From: Craspedostauros australis
Taxonomy: Eukaryota > Bacillariophyta > Bacillariophyceae > Mastogloiales > Achnanthaceae
Direction: 5' to 3'
Assembly: GCA_026770025.1 (NCBI GenBank)
Contig: JAMXDE010000005.1
Coordinates: 310,001-374,000 of the forward strand
Length of the DNA stretch: 64,000 bases
This document shows, one piece after another, positions 1 through 11,522 of the stretch (the stretch's first letter is position 1; each line of letters opens with the position of its first letter). Made by a program: the position numbers and the translations under genes. Below the pieces are notes generated by a model. The model was not told where the DNA came from. It made no database searches and saw only the letters and a program-made list of their open reading frames with translations.

Positions 1-311
1 AGAGTCAGAGAACGAGGAGAGACCGTTGGTGGTACGAGTGGATGGGATGGGCGTCGGTACTGGTGGACTTGTCACAAAACAAGAAACAAGAAACAAGAAG
101 TGGGAAACGCGAAGAGCGCGAATCGACCCACAAAGTCAGGAAGCGGGCATTCGTTCCAAACAACAAACAGCAATCGACATCCCTCCTCTCTTGTCCTCTC
201 ATTCTCTACTCTGTTATCCATTATAATATTATAATATAATTGACAACATCCATCACATCGCATCACATCGCATCGCATCAAATTACATTGCATTGCAAAC
301 ACAGCACCACC
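1..311. other. 5' flank of the first gene
   Basis: No gene is seen. Just before the first coding region lies a short tandem repeat of the 10-bp unit CATCACATCG (251-279), followed by CATTGC-type repeats up to about 300. This is probably the promoter and 5' leader of the gene starting at 312. Confidence 0.5.
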
Positions 312-1829
312 ATGTTGAACCCAACCCAGAAGATCGACACCCCGCGCATCAGCAGAAGCGCACGCCAGAGCCTGGCTGAGAGGAGGCGAAACCGACAACG
401 TCGCTCGAATGGATCGGCCGTCGCGGCAGAAGTCGTCGCATCGTCTTCACCACCGACCACAGCAGCACCCGCAACTGAGCGCTCCCGCACAAGCGCAAGC
501 ACGAACACCAAGAACAGATTGTCCGTGCCATCCCAAATCACCACCGTGGATGCAAACGCAGCTGCGCGATCGCTACGATCCAAAGTGCGCTTCGAAGCGC
601 CCCACGCCATCACCGACAGCATCACCATTCCCGGCCGCTCCTCGTACACCCAAGACGAAAAGAAGGCCATGTGGGTGAGCAACGACGAACACCAATGCAC
701 CATCCAGCAGTGCAAGGAGACCGTTCGATCCATGATGGCCTCGCAGTCCGACGATCCCAGTGCGCATGGCCCGCTGCATCCGCGTGGCCCAACACGGGCG
801 TTTTCATTCACGCGTGGATCGGGCAGCGCATTCGCACGGTCAGCTGCTGGCGGTGGCGACAGCACTGACAACAGCACTGACAACAACACTGACAGCAGCG
901 AGATCAACACGCGCGGACTGGAGTACATGACGGCCAAAGGATTTGACATCATCAGCGCCAAATCCAAGCGCACCGTCCACGCCGTCCTGCAGGAACAGAA
1001 GCGTCTCAGAGAGCTGCATGGACAAAGCCTCGCGATGTCCAACGATTCCTCCACACACAGCACCAGCAGCGACGACTCCACGGGCGGCATTTTCGACAAG
1101 AGACAAAGCACAAGCGACATGATCGCTGATGTGCTGGCCCAGATCGTGATGCGTGTCTCCAAGCACCGTCACCGAATCGCTCAACTGGCAGGGATGAAGG
1201 ATGCTCAGGCTGCGTATGGAACGCAATGCCACAGAGCGCGACTTACAACCAACGCCGCTGCCGTCTCCATGCACAACCCGAAGAACGCCCCGATGCGACG
1301 ATCGCGATCGGGCGGAAGTCTATCGCACATGGTCAGAGAGTTCAATGATCAATACGCTGGCATCCAGAACGAGATCAGGGAACCCCAATCCTGCAACACC
1401 GTCAGCGTTACCAACGTTACCAACGCCAACAACCACAGCAGCAGCAACAACAGAAACAACAACAGTGAGACCGGCAGCGGCAAAGTGAACTGGTGGAAGA
1501 CTTCCAAACCAAACACGCAGACGAACGGGACCGGCACCACAGTCCACACCACGAACAACCGCCGTGTCGGCACGGAGCAGGTCGATGCCTACGTCCGTCC
1601 CGAACCACAACGCAGATTGTTGCGACCATCCAACTCCTTCGGGTCGTTGAATACAAGCAATCGCAGACGCGAGAGGGAGCCACGGCGACGACGAGGTCTG
1701 CGCCGCGTCGCCCCGGCTGTGCAACCTCCAATCAAACCGGCGGTGAACGATGACTGGCGACGATCGTCAGCTTCCACTGCCGCATCCACGGTATCTGCAG
1801 CCTCCGAAGCCACTCTCTCGATCAGCTGA
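312..1829 (+). CDS. Ser/Thr/Asn-rich protein of unknown function with a short stramenopile-type motif
   Basis: A 505-residue protein in a single exon. I chose the ATG at 312 (context CACCACCATG) because the frame upstream of it is open only through repeats. No known domain is recognised. The N terminus is basic (RRRNRQRR near residue 35). Residues about 95-135 read KVRFEAP, then ITIPGRSSYTQDEKKAMW. This V-x-F ... IP ... Y ... E/D-E-K ... W pattern resembles, from memory, a short motif in many diatom hypothetical proteins, and part of it recurs in the gene at 47702. The rest is low-complexity Ser, Thr, Asn and Arg with NN and SS runs, so it is probably largely disordered. The motif is seen; its function is unknown. 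Confidence 0.65.
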   Translation: MLNPTQKIDTPRISRSARQSLAERRRNRQRRSNGSAVAAEVVASSSPPTTAAPATERSRTSASTNTKNRLSVPSQITTVDANAAARSLRSKVRFEAPHAITDSITIPGRSSYTQDEKKAMWVSNDEHQCTIQQCKETVRSMMASQSDDPSAHGPLHPRGPTRAFSFTRGSGSAFARSAAGGGDSTDNSTDNNTDSSEINTRGLEYMTAKGFDIISAKSKRTVHAVLQEQKRLRELHGQSLAMSNDSSTHSTSSDDSTGGIFDKRQSTSDMIADVLAQIVMRVSKHRHRIAQLAGMKDAQAAYGTQCHRARLTTNAAAVSMHNPKNAPMRRSRSGGSLSHMVREFNDQYAGIQNEIREPQSCNTVSVTNVTNANNHSSSNNRNNNSETGSGKVNWWKTSKPNTQTNGTGTTVHTTNNRRVGTEQVDAYVRPEPQRRLLRPSNSFGSLNTSNRRREREPRRRRGLRRVAPAVQPPIKPAVNDDWRRSSASTAASTVSAASEATLSIS

Positions 1830-3051
1830 GAGTTTCATTTTTGAATCAAAGAAACTGTCTGACGAAGCCTCCGAACAGAGAAAGCGAGAACGATGGATAC
1901 ATACACACGCTACTAACCGTTAATACAATTGTAATAGTATACGAACCACCACCAACAGTTACAACGCATACGACTACTTCAGCAAACCAGAGATACAACC
2001 AGCAAATACCTACAATGTTCCATAGGCAAGCACAGGTGCGAGCACCATCCAACACTCCTGCTCCAGCAGCGACATCAGGGCCATGGGGTGCCATGAAGGG
2101 TGCACAAGAACGGAGATGATTGCCTTTGCCAGAGGAGCATAGCGCACCTATCAACAGGTGACGATGGTTCCATTCGTGTCATGGCATGTACCATACTCTA
2201 CTATTATTGTTGCATTATTGCTTTACGACCTATTGATGGTACGAGTACGCGTACGCATGGTGCTCTCTGGGATAGTCGTACGTACGTACGTGTGGAATGA
2301 GATCGGAAAGGTACGGATGAGTTTGAGAATCAAGACCGGGCATTTCGCTCGTCGCAATGATGTCGGGCTCCAAGCTACCGTTTGCGCTTTTCTCATCTTC
2401 CCTCGCCATTGCCCCACAAGGCAAGACCCTATCCAGAGGGAGCGCGAATCACACATGGGCTTCACGTGTGCGGCTGTCACGCAAGACGGGACAAGCGCGG
2501 CACGGCATGAGCGTGGCGTAGCTGCGGTACTGGCGGAAACCGGTGAGCACCTGCAGGTCGGAGGCACCCCCACAACGAAGGATGAGAACATCGCAGTGGA
2601 AGGACTCGGAATCCTTGGGTACGATCTACAGCTCCCATGATCGCTCAACGAGCGAGTACTCATACGCCATCGTGATCACAGTAGTTCATGAGCAATCGCC
2701 CAACGAGTAGTAGCTCGTATGGTGCCAGTAGCACATTGGTGATGGTGATGATGGCGATGATGAGTGATGGGATGCGCCTCTTCGATGTACGTCTGGTGCT
2801 TGTAGCATAGCCTTGCCTACTCGCGGCACCATGAAGCAGACCGCTTCGCTCTGCGTGCCGCGGACAATTCCGTAGTTCATGACCAGGTATGGTGACTGCA
2901 AGAGATTCCAGCCATCTGCTAGCCCTGTTTCTGGAAACAGTGCCGACGCCATCATTTCCACCAGTCATCACCATCACATTGCATCACATCACATCACATC
3001 ACGACCACGCAGTGATAGTTTCCCATCCTCGAGCGATCGTGCTTCGTTTCC
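1830..3051. other. Intergenic region with possible minus-strand gene remnants
   Basis: About 1.2 kb without a convincing complete gene. The minus strand contains two stretches with protein-like composition in different frames: about 2961-2790 (includes LVMNYGIVRGTQSEAVCF) and about 2630-2465 (includes DVLILRCGGASDLQVLTGF). They could be exons of an unrecognised gene or a decayed copy; I could not join them with clear splice sites. TACGAGTA occurs at 2240, an alternating TACG run at 2278-2292, and a CATCA repeat at 2973-3003. Confidence 0.3.
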
Positions 3052-4644
3052 TCAAGCTCGAAGGAGCTTAACGACTCGCCAAATCACAAAGATGTACAGC
3101 CACGAGAAGCTCCCTTCATACATGGTTCCTCGGGAGTTTGCGCTGCTGCAGGATGCTGGGTCGATCATGGTTGGGCTTTCGGTCGGGATGTCCGTTGGCC
3201 CTGCGCTGTGTTCGCCTCCCGACCTCATCGAATCGCTGAACGAAATGCGGAGCAAGCCTCCGATGTGCCCGAGGAGGATGGCAGCGTCGTTCGTCTGTGG
3301 GTCACACGCCAAGGCAAAGTTCGATGTGATACGTCGCCCATTCGGCACAGGCACCTTCCACACGGTCTTGATGCTGCCGTCGCCACAGCGCTGCAGACCG
3401 TGGATGTTGCTGCCTGCCTGATCTTGCACCACGAGCTCTGGAATGCCGTCACCGTTCAAATCCGCCGCAACGGCCATGTCCACGTTGCGGGAGTCGATGT
3501 CATGAGAAGTGAACGTGGACTTGGTTGCCACTACATTGAGCGAGTTGGGATCCCCGACGCCGCCCCATCTGTAGTACCGCACCTGCCCACCGATGTGCGG
3601 GGTGCGAATCTCCACGAGTTCCATCTCGCCCATGGGTCCCAGCGGGCCAAATGCCAGCTGGTGCAACCACCGATTATCCTTGCCAATAAATCTAGACTCC
3701 GCGATCCAATCTTTCGAAGGGTCGTTCGGGTCAGACAGGAGCTTACCTTCCTCATTCTGCATGAAGTACACCCGCAGAGCCGCGCCATCACGGTTGCCAG
3801 AGATGGTCGTCACCAAGTCATCAACGCCGTCCTGGTTGATGTCCGCCCAAAACGGCGACAGACCTTCAAAGACCAGGGAGTTGCCCTCCAGCGCAATGTC
3901 GTTGGCAATCTCAACCACGCGCGTTGCGGCATTGCGCTTCAGGACATGCATATGGAAGCCTTCTCCGCAATCACCCAAGATGCAATGCGTGTTGCGGTCC
4001 TCTGTCACATGCGTGTAGAGGGCCCACATATCGTTTGCTGCGGAGTACGCAATCTGACCATCTCGGAGCGGGTCGACCAATGTCGTCGTCGCGTCTTCTC
4101 CACTCAATTTGGGGTGTGTGACGATCGTGCCATCGGACGCGAGTTGCTGCAGATGGTGCGGCGAGGACCGCTTGATGTACAGGTATCCGTCGTTGATGTC
4201 GGTTGCGTTCCCGACGTCGCTAGTCATGGTCTGATCGAGATGGCGGATGGGATACGGGCTGCTGACGACAGAAGTGTTCCATGGCGCAATCACGGGCTGA
4301 AGCTTGCTGGTCGTCGGATCGATCTGCACCACGAGCGGCCTGTCCACGAGAACGTCATCGCTTTGCACCGCATTGGTTTCGCGCACTTCATCCGTGGCAT
4401 TCGGGAATGACACCGTGGACAGCTGCCGATCATTGTTCACCACGGCGAACGAAACCGACTGATCGTTGCCAACGATCCAAGCTACATCGGAAGCGGTGGC
4501 GTAGGCGAACCAGCTCGGCGTCCTCAGGCTCGCACCGTTGACGAGCGCCCCGTTCTTGTTTGCATCCTTGATCTTGACATTGCACGAGGCAACGTAGCGA
4601 TTGCCTGACGGATTGAACGCGGTGGTGTAGTACTCATTCATCAT
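3052..4644 (-). CDS. VCBS/FG-GAP-repeat protein (integrin-alpha-like beta-propeller)
   Basis: 530 residues from the ATG at 4644. Two calcium-binding VCBS-type motifs are visible: DINQDGVDDLV near residue 270 and DLNGDGIPELVV near residue 400. These are the D-x-N-x-D-G-x-x-D loops typical of FG-GAP/VCBS repeats, which fold as blades of a beta-propeller and usually act in surface recognition or carbohydrate binding. No signal peptide is seen at this start, and an in-frame stop lies just upstream, so a leader exon may be missing. The last 20 residues (SWLYIFVIWRVVKLL) could be a membrane anchor. A 12-bp repeat abuts the start codon (4645-4683). The partner is unknown. Confidence 0.7.
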   Translation of the reverse strand: MMNEYYTTAFNPSGNRYVASCNVKIKDANKNGALVNGASLRTPSWFAYATASDVAWIVGNDQSVSFAVVNNDRQLSTVSFPNATDEVRETNAVQSDDVLVDRPLVVQIDPTTSKLQPVIAPWNTSVVSSPYPIRHLDQTMTSDVGNATDINDGYLYIKRSSPHHLQQLASDGTIVTHPKLSGEDATTTLVDPLRDGQIAYSAANDMWALYTHVTEDRNTHCILGDCGEGFHMHVLKRNAATRVVEIANDIALEGNSLVFEGLSPFWADINQDGVDDLVTTISGNRDGAALRVYFMQNEEGKLLSDPNDPSKDWIAESRFIGKDNRWLHQLAFGPLGPMGEMELVEIRTPHIGGQVRYYRWGGVGDPNSLNVVATKSTFTSHDIDSRNVDMAVAADLNGDGIPELVVQDQAGSNIHGLQRCGDGSIKTVWKVPVPNGRRITSNFALACDPQTNDAAILLGHIGGLLRISFSDSMRSGGEHSAGPTDIPTESPTMIDPASCSSANSRGTMYEGSFSWLYIFVIWRVVKLLRA

Positions 4645-5101
4645 GCCGATGCTGGTGCCGATGCTGGTTCTGGTGCCGATGCTTGTGTTGGTGTTGCTGC
4701 GACTCTATGTGGGAGAAACACTCATCACATGAAATGGATCAGTGCACAGCGGTGCAAAACGAATCATTGCATGCCAACGCCCAATGCATCCACCCATCCC
4801 TCTCTGCCTCTGCTTCTGTCGGTGTTGTCACTCTCGCCTGCGCCCAAAGACAAACAACGAGAGAGATGTGCGGCTTTGGTTGTCATCGTTTGCTGCCTGG
4901 GCAGCATTTGTGGCGGGAAACTTGGCCAAATCCGAAGAATCTCCACACGAAGCTAGTGACTGGCGTCTTGCGGGATTCGAAATTGAGCGAATGCATTCAG
5001 TCATGCGTATTTCCAACTTGAATCCTTTCGTCCGTTTTGTGGGCGTTGTTTGGTGTCTGCTGAGACACGTCACCTTCCGGTCTGACCGTCGCCCAGAAAC
5101 A
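4645..5101. other. Intergenic region between divergent genes
   Basis: It starts with the imperfect 12-bp tandem repeat GCCGATGCTGGT (4645-4683), immediately upstream of the minus-strand ATG at 4644. Nothing else is recognised; it could hold an unseen leader exon of the VCBS protein. Confidence 0.4.
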
Positions 5102-5428
5102 ATGGCAAGCAAAAGAACTCTTGCGGCTTCGATCTTGTTCTTTTCGATTTCTGCCACCAACGTGGGGGCTCACGAAACACGACAGCAAAACGCTGACACC
5201 AACACAACAACACTGTGGAGAGCGCCACGTTTGGTTGGACCGGCGATGTTTGCAGTTCCCCGCTCCGTCCTCCCTCTCTCCATCCATGGGTTGGCACAGT
5301 TCCAGCCACGGCAGCAACATCTCACTCCATCAACAATTGCTCAGTCGATGCCGACTTGCGGGCATGTAACACACCGATGTAGAGGACTCGAAGGATCTTT
5401 GAATCAGGAACGCGACCGGAAGTTCTGA
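5102..5428 (+). CDS. Possible small secreted protein
   Basis: 108 residues from the ATG at 5102. The first 23 residues (MASKRTLAASILFFSISATN and the next three) look like a signal peptide: a basic start, a hydrophobic core and small residues before the likely cleavage after NVGA. The remainder is polar, without a known domain or a cysteine framework. The frame is open for about 120 codons upstream of the ATG, so chance is possible. The gene status is doubtful and no function is proposed. Confidence 0.3.
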   Translation: MASKRTLAASILFFSISATNVGAHETRQQNADTNTTTLWRAPRLVGPAMFAVPRSVLPLSIHGLAQFQPRQQHLTPSTIAQSMPTCGHVTHRCRGLEGSLNQERDRKF

Positions 5429-5906
5429 TCAAAAACGAACGCACACAAGTGCCAGAAGTACCACCGACAAGAGGTTGCACAAGCAGGAACAAAAGGGTGA
5501 AGGAAGGTGAAGCGAGCTTCCACTCGGCTCGGCTCGACCATACAACTATTCTTGGAGTAGCCACCACACCCCTGTTGGGAGCTGACCGAACTTGAACCAA
5601 GCTGGCGTGAGCAGAGCTCTGGGTCTGCATGTCTTGGTGATAGAACATTCGGCATCTTGCATCACCATCATCATCCGACGTCGTTGTCCAACATCCACAC
5701 CAGCATCCACACCAGCATCGGGCATTCGTCATCATCCAACGGTGCCGATCTTCCAGCGCCGATCCAATCTCATAAAATCCATCAGGACACAATTGAACGA
5801 ATAGGAAGAGAGGAACTGAAGATCATCACGCTTCGATCATCAAGCATCACTCATTACAAGGAACAGAACTACAATCAAATCAAACCAAACCAAACCACAA
5901 CGCAAC
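5429..5906. other. 5' flank of the MFS gene
   Basis: No gene is seen. It contains two exact copies of the 12-bp unit CATCCACACCAG (5692-5715) and a CAAAC-rich leader just before the ATG at 5907. Confidence 0.4.
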
Positions 5907-7951
5907 ATGGCGCAAGCACCAGAGCCGCTGAAGGAAGAACAACCCGCGGTGCTCTCCAGCACGGAACGGTGGAACATCTCATGCATGCTCGTGGCATGGT
6001 CATGCGTGGTGTCCTCAATGACGATCGTCGTCGGTAACTCCTCCGTGCTGGTGCAGGCCGTCGGTGGATCCAGCGCGATCTCTCCCTTCGGACTGGGAAC
6101 ATTCTTCGTCGGCATGTCCAGCGTCTCGCTGCTGCTGACGCATTGGGTGTTCCAAAGGTGGGGACGCAAAGTTGGGTTCGGCGTCGGCATTGGACTGGGC
6201 TTTGTCGGGAGCATCATCGGGGCCATCGGCGTGCTGGAGTCATCGCCCTTCATCGTCATTTTGGCAATGGCGCCGTTGGGTGCGGGAGCCGGAATCGGCA
6301 TGTACCTCCGTTTTGCAAGCATGGAGGTCGTCCCGCCAGTGTTCCACGCCAAAGCAGTCACGTGGGTGTTGCTGGGTGGATGCTTCGCCGCATTCCTGGG
6401 ACCTGAACTGGCGCAGGCGTCCACGAAGGTGGACTGGTCGCAAATCGGGTACAGCGATCAACCCACGGACGGTTTGGAATTCGTCGGAGTTTTCGTTGTG
6501 GTGAGCGCAACAAAAGACAACGCAAACACATTGCAGTGTATTGCATGACATGCAGCAAATGATCGTACGCTGAGCATCTGCAACCATGCTTGGGCATAGC
6601 ATAGCATGGCAAGGAATGGAATGGAATGGAACGAGGACTGAACTCTACTCGCATGCTGTCGAATCTTCCATCGATGAACTTATGTACACGCTTGTCCCGA
6701 CGTTCGCTTCGATTTGCGCTTTGGAAGCACAGGGCATGTGCAGTCCCCTTTCCTTACTCACCTGCCCATTGCTCACTTGTGCAATACTCGTCGCTTCATT
6801 TCCATCTTTCATGAATGCCACTCCTCCAAATCATATCTCCTCCCAAGACCGCAACTTTCAACATCATCCAAGCCGTGTTCATCGCAATGGTGTCTTTCCC
6901 GGTACACGACGACACAGAATCCGTGGCAGAGGACGCTCAATCTCGCCTTCAGCAATCTGTGTCCGAGAATGCCGAACAACAAAGCACCATCAATCAGACG
7001 CGCACCTGTGACGATATCACCAGCAATAGAGGCGGCGGAAGCGCCAGCGATATTCAATCTGCCAACGGTCCCACCCTAGCATTCGTTTTGTCCAGATCAT
7101 CATTCTGGTTGCCGATGCTGATTGCGGGGTTGGTTTGGGCAATCATGGCGATGCCCATGGGGATTGTCCGTGTCGTGATGAACGAGCTCGGCTACAGCAG
7201 CCGCCAGTCCCTCCTCGTCATGGAGTTCCACTTCCTCTCCATGTACTCACCTGGCCTCGTCAGCGGAACCTTCATCGGCCGGAACGGACCGCAACGGGCC
7301 TGCTGGGTGTCGTGTGGCACCTTCCTCCTGGCGACGATCGCGAACCTGACAGCGCAGGATGATAGATCGAAGGTCGTCCACATCCTCCCATTCGCCATCG
7401 GTTTGGCCTTGCTGGGGATTGGTTGGAATTTCGGTTTCAGCGCATCGACCGTCTGGGTCTCCCAGCTGTATCAGCCAAACAAGATCGCTCCGACACAGCA
7501 GCATCAGCAGCCGCCACAGCGGGACGACAGCATGGAGGCCGACATCGAAGAGGATTCCGCGACCAGCGATAAGCCGCACGGCCGAACAAACACATCAACG
7601 GAATCTTCCGGTGGCATCGAGGCGATCAAAGAAATCAGTGGTGATTTGGAGGACGCTCCAGCATATCAGCTCGCGGTCGCTCAGTACAAGCCCCAGATCC
7701 AGGCGGCCAACGAATTCGGGATGTTCCTTCTGAGTGGCAGCATGATGTTCTCCACCGGCTACATCTACCGCGGAGGAGGCTCCGGAATCGAAGGGTGGAG
7801 AACTCTGCAGATCGTCATCTTTGCCTTGCTTGGCACGATGGTCTCCTTGCTGATTTTTGCCATGCGCCAGCAACATCAGAAACGGCTCCGGCAAGAACGA
7901 CCGGCCCAATCTCATAACATGACTTTGGAGACGGCGGGCAGCAAATTGTAA
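5907..7951 (+). CDS. Major facilitator superfamily transporter, two exons
   Basis: Exons 5907-6500 and 6848-7951 give 565 residues. The intron 6501-6847 starts GTGAGC and ends AAG; both exons are in phase 0, and the join forms one continuous transmembrane helix (VGVFVV then TATFNIIQAVF). The N half has about six membrane segments and the MFS loop 2-3 signature around GRKVGFG. A long polar acidic loop separates it from the C half. There FHFLSMYSPGLVSG resembles, from memory, the W/F-H-x-L-x-M-[FY]-x-P segment of a bacterial-type MFS subfamily. A second polar insert (about residues 415-470) precedes the last two helices. The substrate cannot be read from sequence. The protein ends in a short cytosolic tail. 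Confidence 0.82.
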
Positions 7952-8929
7952 ATATAGCTACAGTATTCCAATACACGTAGATGAAGGAGATGGCTGGGAC
8001 GATTCTCTCCGTAATTAAAAAAGTCCAAATAGGATGATTTAATGCAATACAATAGCATCCAACGTTCGCAGGGCAGGCATCCTAGACGGTCGATCAGCAA
8101 TTGGAATCTTGCAATCTGAGCTTATGGTACTTTCTTGCGTGCGCAGATAGAGTCTATGCTCTGCTACGAGCACCATATCATACACTCCATTTTGTCATCG
8201 TCTCGAAGATGATATAATGAGTTCAAACTTTCAGCAACGGCTCTCGTGCTATGTTACATACGAGTACGTATTAGATTGGGGGATAGAGGAGATCTGGGGA
8301 AGTGAACACGACACAGATACGAGTAAATCCAGAGCAAATGCGCACTAACGCAGCAGAACACGTATCATCAAATACGATCGTTCATTGGTTCGAAGAACAT
8401 GTTGCCGCGTAGTGGCTTCAACTTGCAGTAAGACTTGTCCAATTTGTCGTCCACACACGCAGATCGTCCGCGTACGCACAAAGGCATTTTGGTGTCGAAC
8501 ATTTCCACTCCAACAACATGGATGGAAGCCACCACGTTTGTCAACGCTGACCGCCCTTGGTCTGATGTTGCTCGTTGAATAGTAGTACGGTCAGCAACAC
8601 AGCGTGCCTCTCTGATGGGAGAAGTCGCACTCGTGCGTGTACTCGTATTGGTACAGATGCGCGGTACGAGTAAATTCAAATTCATCCTGTCTTTGCGTTT
8701 GGTTCCTTGTCTTCACCTCTCGTCCCCTTGTCTCGTCCCTTGTCGTTGCCGCGTTGCGAGGTTTCGTGAAATCGCGCGTCTTTTTGCCCAATCTCCACGC
8801 CGACCTCGTCCATCCGAGGGCACAGCGCTGAAGGCCAACATCTGATCAACAAAAAGCCGGAGAACACCGATCGATGCTGCTCCCACCTTCACCATCCCAC
8901 ATTCATGCTTGGCACCACAATCGTCATCG
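7952..8929. other. Intergenic region rich in TACGAGTA octamers
   Basis: About 980 bases without a convincing gene. TACGAGTA or its complement occurs at 8259, 8318, 8640 and 8665. A minus-strand reading frame at 8368-8685 (about 105 codons, including the segment SACVDDKLDKSYCKLKPL) is the only protein-like stretch; I do not call it. Confidence 0.4.
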
Positions 8930-10412
8930 ATGAATCCCAACAGCATCGCCGGAAGTGACATCGGCGGTACGCTCGGTTTCGGCCGGTGGCAGAGCCAAAG
9001 GTCAGGTGACCAACGGCCGCCACCATCACACCAACAACGGCAACCACCTCGGTCGCAATTGAGACAGCAACAACAACACCACCACGTGCCAGCTTCGACC
9101 TCCGTTGATGGCGATCATGACGCCGGTACCCGAGGTGTTGCGGAGATCATTTGCGACCTTTGTGTCCCTCTCTTGGAGCAGCCAACGACGCAGCAAGAAC
9201 ATCCCACGGGTTCTCTATGCCGGCTGTGCCCAAGTCGCCCCTCAGACCGACTTCACCAGCACCCTTCACATGCCGACCGTTCTCAATTGCAATTCCCTCG
9301 TGGGTGTCAAGCGGCGCTGACATCAACACCGTGCGCCACGGCCGATTCACGTTGCGTGCCGATGAGTTTGGGCGCAGGCAACGGTGGGATGCAAACGCCG
9401 GCACCGCCGCTTCATGAACACACCATCACACCGTCTTCATCGCATCATGATGTGACACATGTGCCGACCACATCTCTCGAATCACATTCCGAAACGGTAG
9501 CGCCTTCGGCAGAGCCTCAGACATCTGCGTTGTCGGCGTTGCAGAGGCAATACCAAGTCCATGTTGCGACGGCCCAGCTGAAGCAGCAGGCTGAAAAGGT
9601 GCTTGCTCCATCAACCCTGGCTCTGCACTCGGCGGATATCAATGGCATCGCAACAACGCAAGGTCCCAACACCGGAGACCCAACATGCAACGAACATTTC
9701 GACGAGGCTCAGTTCCCTGGATCAGGATGTCCAACGTGAGTTGCCACACTTTAGTGCCAGGAGAAAGCTTGGCTTTTCTTGTCGATCGCAGACTGCAAGT
9801 CTTCACTGTGATGAACCCCCACCGGTTGTACTCACAAACTTGTTGTATCTCTCTGCTCGAACAATCCATTCAACAATCTCTGTTTCGTGCTTTGTTCCAT
9901 ACCTACTCATACTCGTGCTCGATGATTCGTCGCTTGCTGTGCTTGTGCAACACACGCTCTGCCCATTTCCGATGTACAATAGAGTGGTGACCCTGACATC
10001 CTTCCCATACCGTATTGTGCGAATGAGTGGGAACGTCATGGATCTGCTTGGTGAAAGTCCATTGGGCAACAGCATCTTCGATTACTTGCTGCCGAACACC
10101 CCATGGACGCCGACTCTGTTGTCTCACCCCACGCTCATGAAACTGAATGACGAATTCTTCAACGGAAAGCCGCAGCTGAAAGTGAGATGTTTGCGCAGAG
10201 CGATTGCTCACAACATCAACCTCACCATGAGTAGCAGCAGAATCAACATTCAACAGCCCATGACACCACAGATAGTATGGTGCGCCGTCAAGGTCCACCC
10301 CGTGAAACAAAAGATCTGCCTCGACAAGCCATCATCGACGCCCTCCCTGGAAGTCGTAAACTACATCGTGTACTTGCGCCCCGTTGTCGACCTCGGCGTT
10401 TCTAACGCATGA
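8930..10412 (+). CDS. PAS-like domain protein with a Gln/His/Pro-rich N terminus, two exons
   Basis: Exons 8930-9735 and 9983-10412 give 411 residues. The intron 9736-9982 starts with the consensus GTGAGT and ends TAG, and the split codon AC|A restores the frame. Residues about 1-260 are low-complexity (Gln, His, Pro, Ser), with a stretch near residue 215 (SALSALQRQYQVHVATAQLK) that may be helical. After the join, FPYRIVRMSGNVMDLLGESP and GNSIFDYLL resemble the start of a PAS fold (P-[FY]-x-I-V ... N-x-x-x-x-x-L-x-G ... G-x-x-x-x-D-x-L). The end (EVVNYIVYLRPVVD) would be the last strand. A sensory or regulatory role is likely. No kinase or DNA-binding domain is attached. The intron call is strong; the PAS call is moderate. 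Confidence 0.62.
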
Positions 10413-10457
10413 AAATGTGGACAGAGATGAAGGTGCAAGTAAAGATGAAAGTGGAAA

Positions 10458-10493
<36 letters not shown>

Positions 10494-11066
10494 GTAATGG
10501 AGACGAACGAGGTTATGGGTGAGCCCGTGAATACGCACGTGTGCATGGATGCGAGCATCAAGGAAAAGCCATCGCATGTATAATGGGAGCAAATACAAGA
10601 ACGAGCACATGTACAAGTATTATACAAGTATATGGGAAGGTACGAAGCGGGCGCACGACCGGGGATGTGGATGTGCGGCACCCGCAGACCGGAGGGCCAT
10701 CCACCGCCGCCCCTCCAAGGTTGCCGACAGTCAGGGCACTTACAGCACGGAGCCTATGGGTTCACCCACTGATGCTTCAACCGTGACGTCTGGAGCCGGT
10801 GCTCTGCAGCTTGCGTGGCTCTGCCTCGAATGATGCAAACAGCACGGTTGATATTTATGCGATCAAAGCCTGTAGAAACTGGAACGCAGCCGCCGACGTA
10901 TTCACATTCTTGGGCGCAACGACCAACAGCTGCCGGACGGTATCAAAGCAGATTGGGACGCCTCGCTCTTTGCGGGATGGAGGGGTGAATGACTGACTGG
11001 CTGGTTGGCTGGCCGGGGCGTTGTCGGACTGCGAAGGTGAGATGCCCGTGATCTCATCTGATCAAA
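10413..11066. other. Intergenic region with AG microsatellite
   Basis: No convincing gene. It contains an (AG)14 run at 10463-10490; the rest is unremarkable. Confidence 0.5.
10463..10490. repeat. (AG)14 microsatellite
   Basis: Uninterrupted AG dinucleotide repeat just downstream of the PAS-like gene, probably in its 3' UTR. Confidence 0.95.
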
Positions 11067-11522
11067 ATGGCCACGGCGCTCTCACCCCACCAAACGAACG
11101 AATCCTCGATCAGCAATGAATTTGTGGTGTCGACGGTTTGCGAAAATGATTTTGTTCACCCGCGTGCCTGCTTCTTGCAATTTTATGACAAACACTCGGC
11201 CCTTCACTTTCTTTCACACGCCCACGATGATTGTTCATCGCCCATCTTGCATTCAGAAGCATGGGTCTCCGTGGCACCGTCAGCCTCCGCGCCACGCCAA
11301 AACAAGTTCGAAATTCCACGTCAAAAATTCGACACGCCAGAAACAGATGGTCACATTTTGCCGACGCAGCAACAAAACAGCTTTCGCGATGCGGAGAAGA
11401 AAGCAGATGGATCTAACCATAAACGCAAGCACGACATCAGCGCCAGCATCAGCAAGGATGCTGATGGATACGACAATGAAGTCGCACAGTCAAGTTGTTC
11501 CCGAAGATCACATGAGGAGTGA
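11067..11522 (+). CDS. Hypothetical protein, doubtful
   Basis: 151 residues from an ATG, ending 365 bases upstream of the RsfS start. The middle reads ALHFLSHAHDDCSSPI, which recalls the H-x-H-x-D-H metal motif of metallo-beta-lactamase (SNM1/Artemis type) nucleases (FLSHxHxDH), with Cys in place of the last His. No other part of that fold is visible, so this may be chance or a decayed fragment. The C-terminal third is Lys/Ser/Asp-rich. No function is proposed. Confidence 0.25.
   Translation: MATALSPHQTNESSISNEFVVSTVCENDFVHPRACFLQFYDKHSALHFLSHAHDDCSSPILHSEAWVSVAPSASAPRQNKFEIPRQKFDTPETDGHILPTQQQNSFRDAEKKADGSNHKRKHDISASISKDADGYDNEVAQSSCSRRSHEE

Noticed and set aside
2158-2640. 160-codon plus-strand frame
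   Set aside because: Arg/Val repeats from TACG runs; the opposite strand looks more protein-like.
3208-4410. 400-codon plus-strand frame
   Set aside because: Shadow of the VCBS-repeat gene on the other strand.
11230-11290. Metallo-beta-lactamase-like FLSHAHDD
   Set aside because: Only one motif, last His missing, rest of fold absent; kept only as a note on the doubtful frame.
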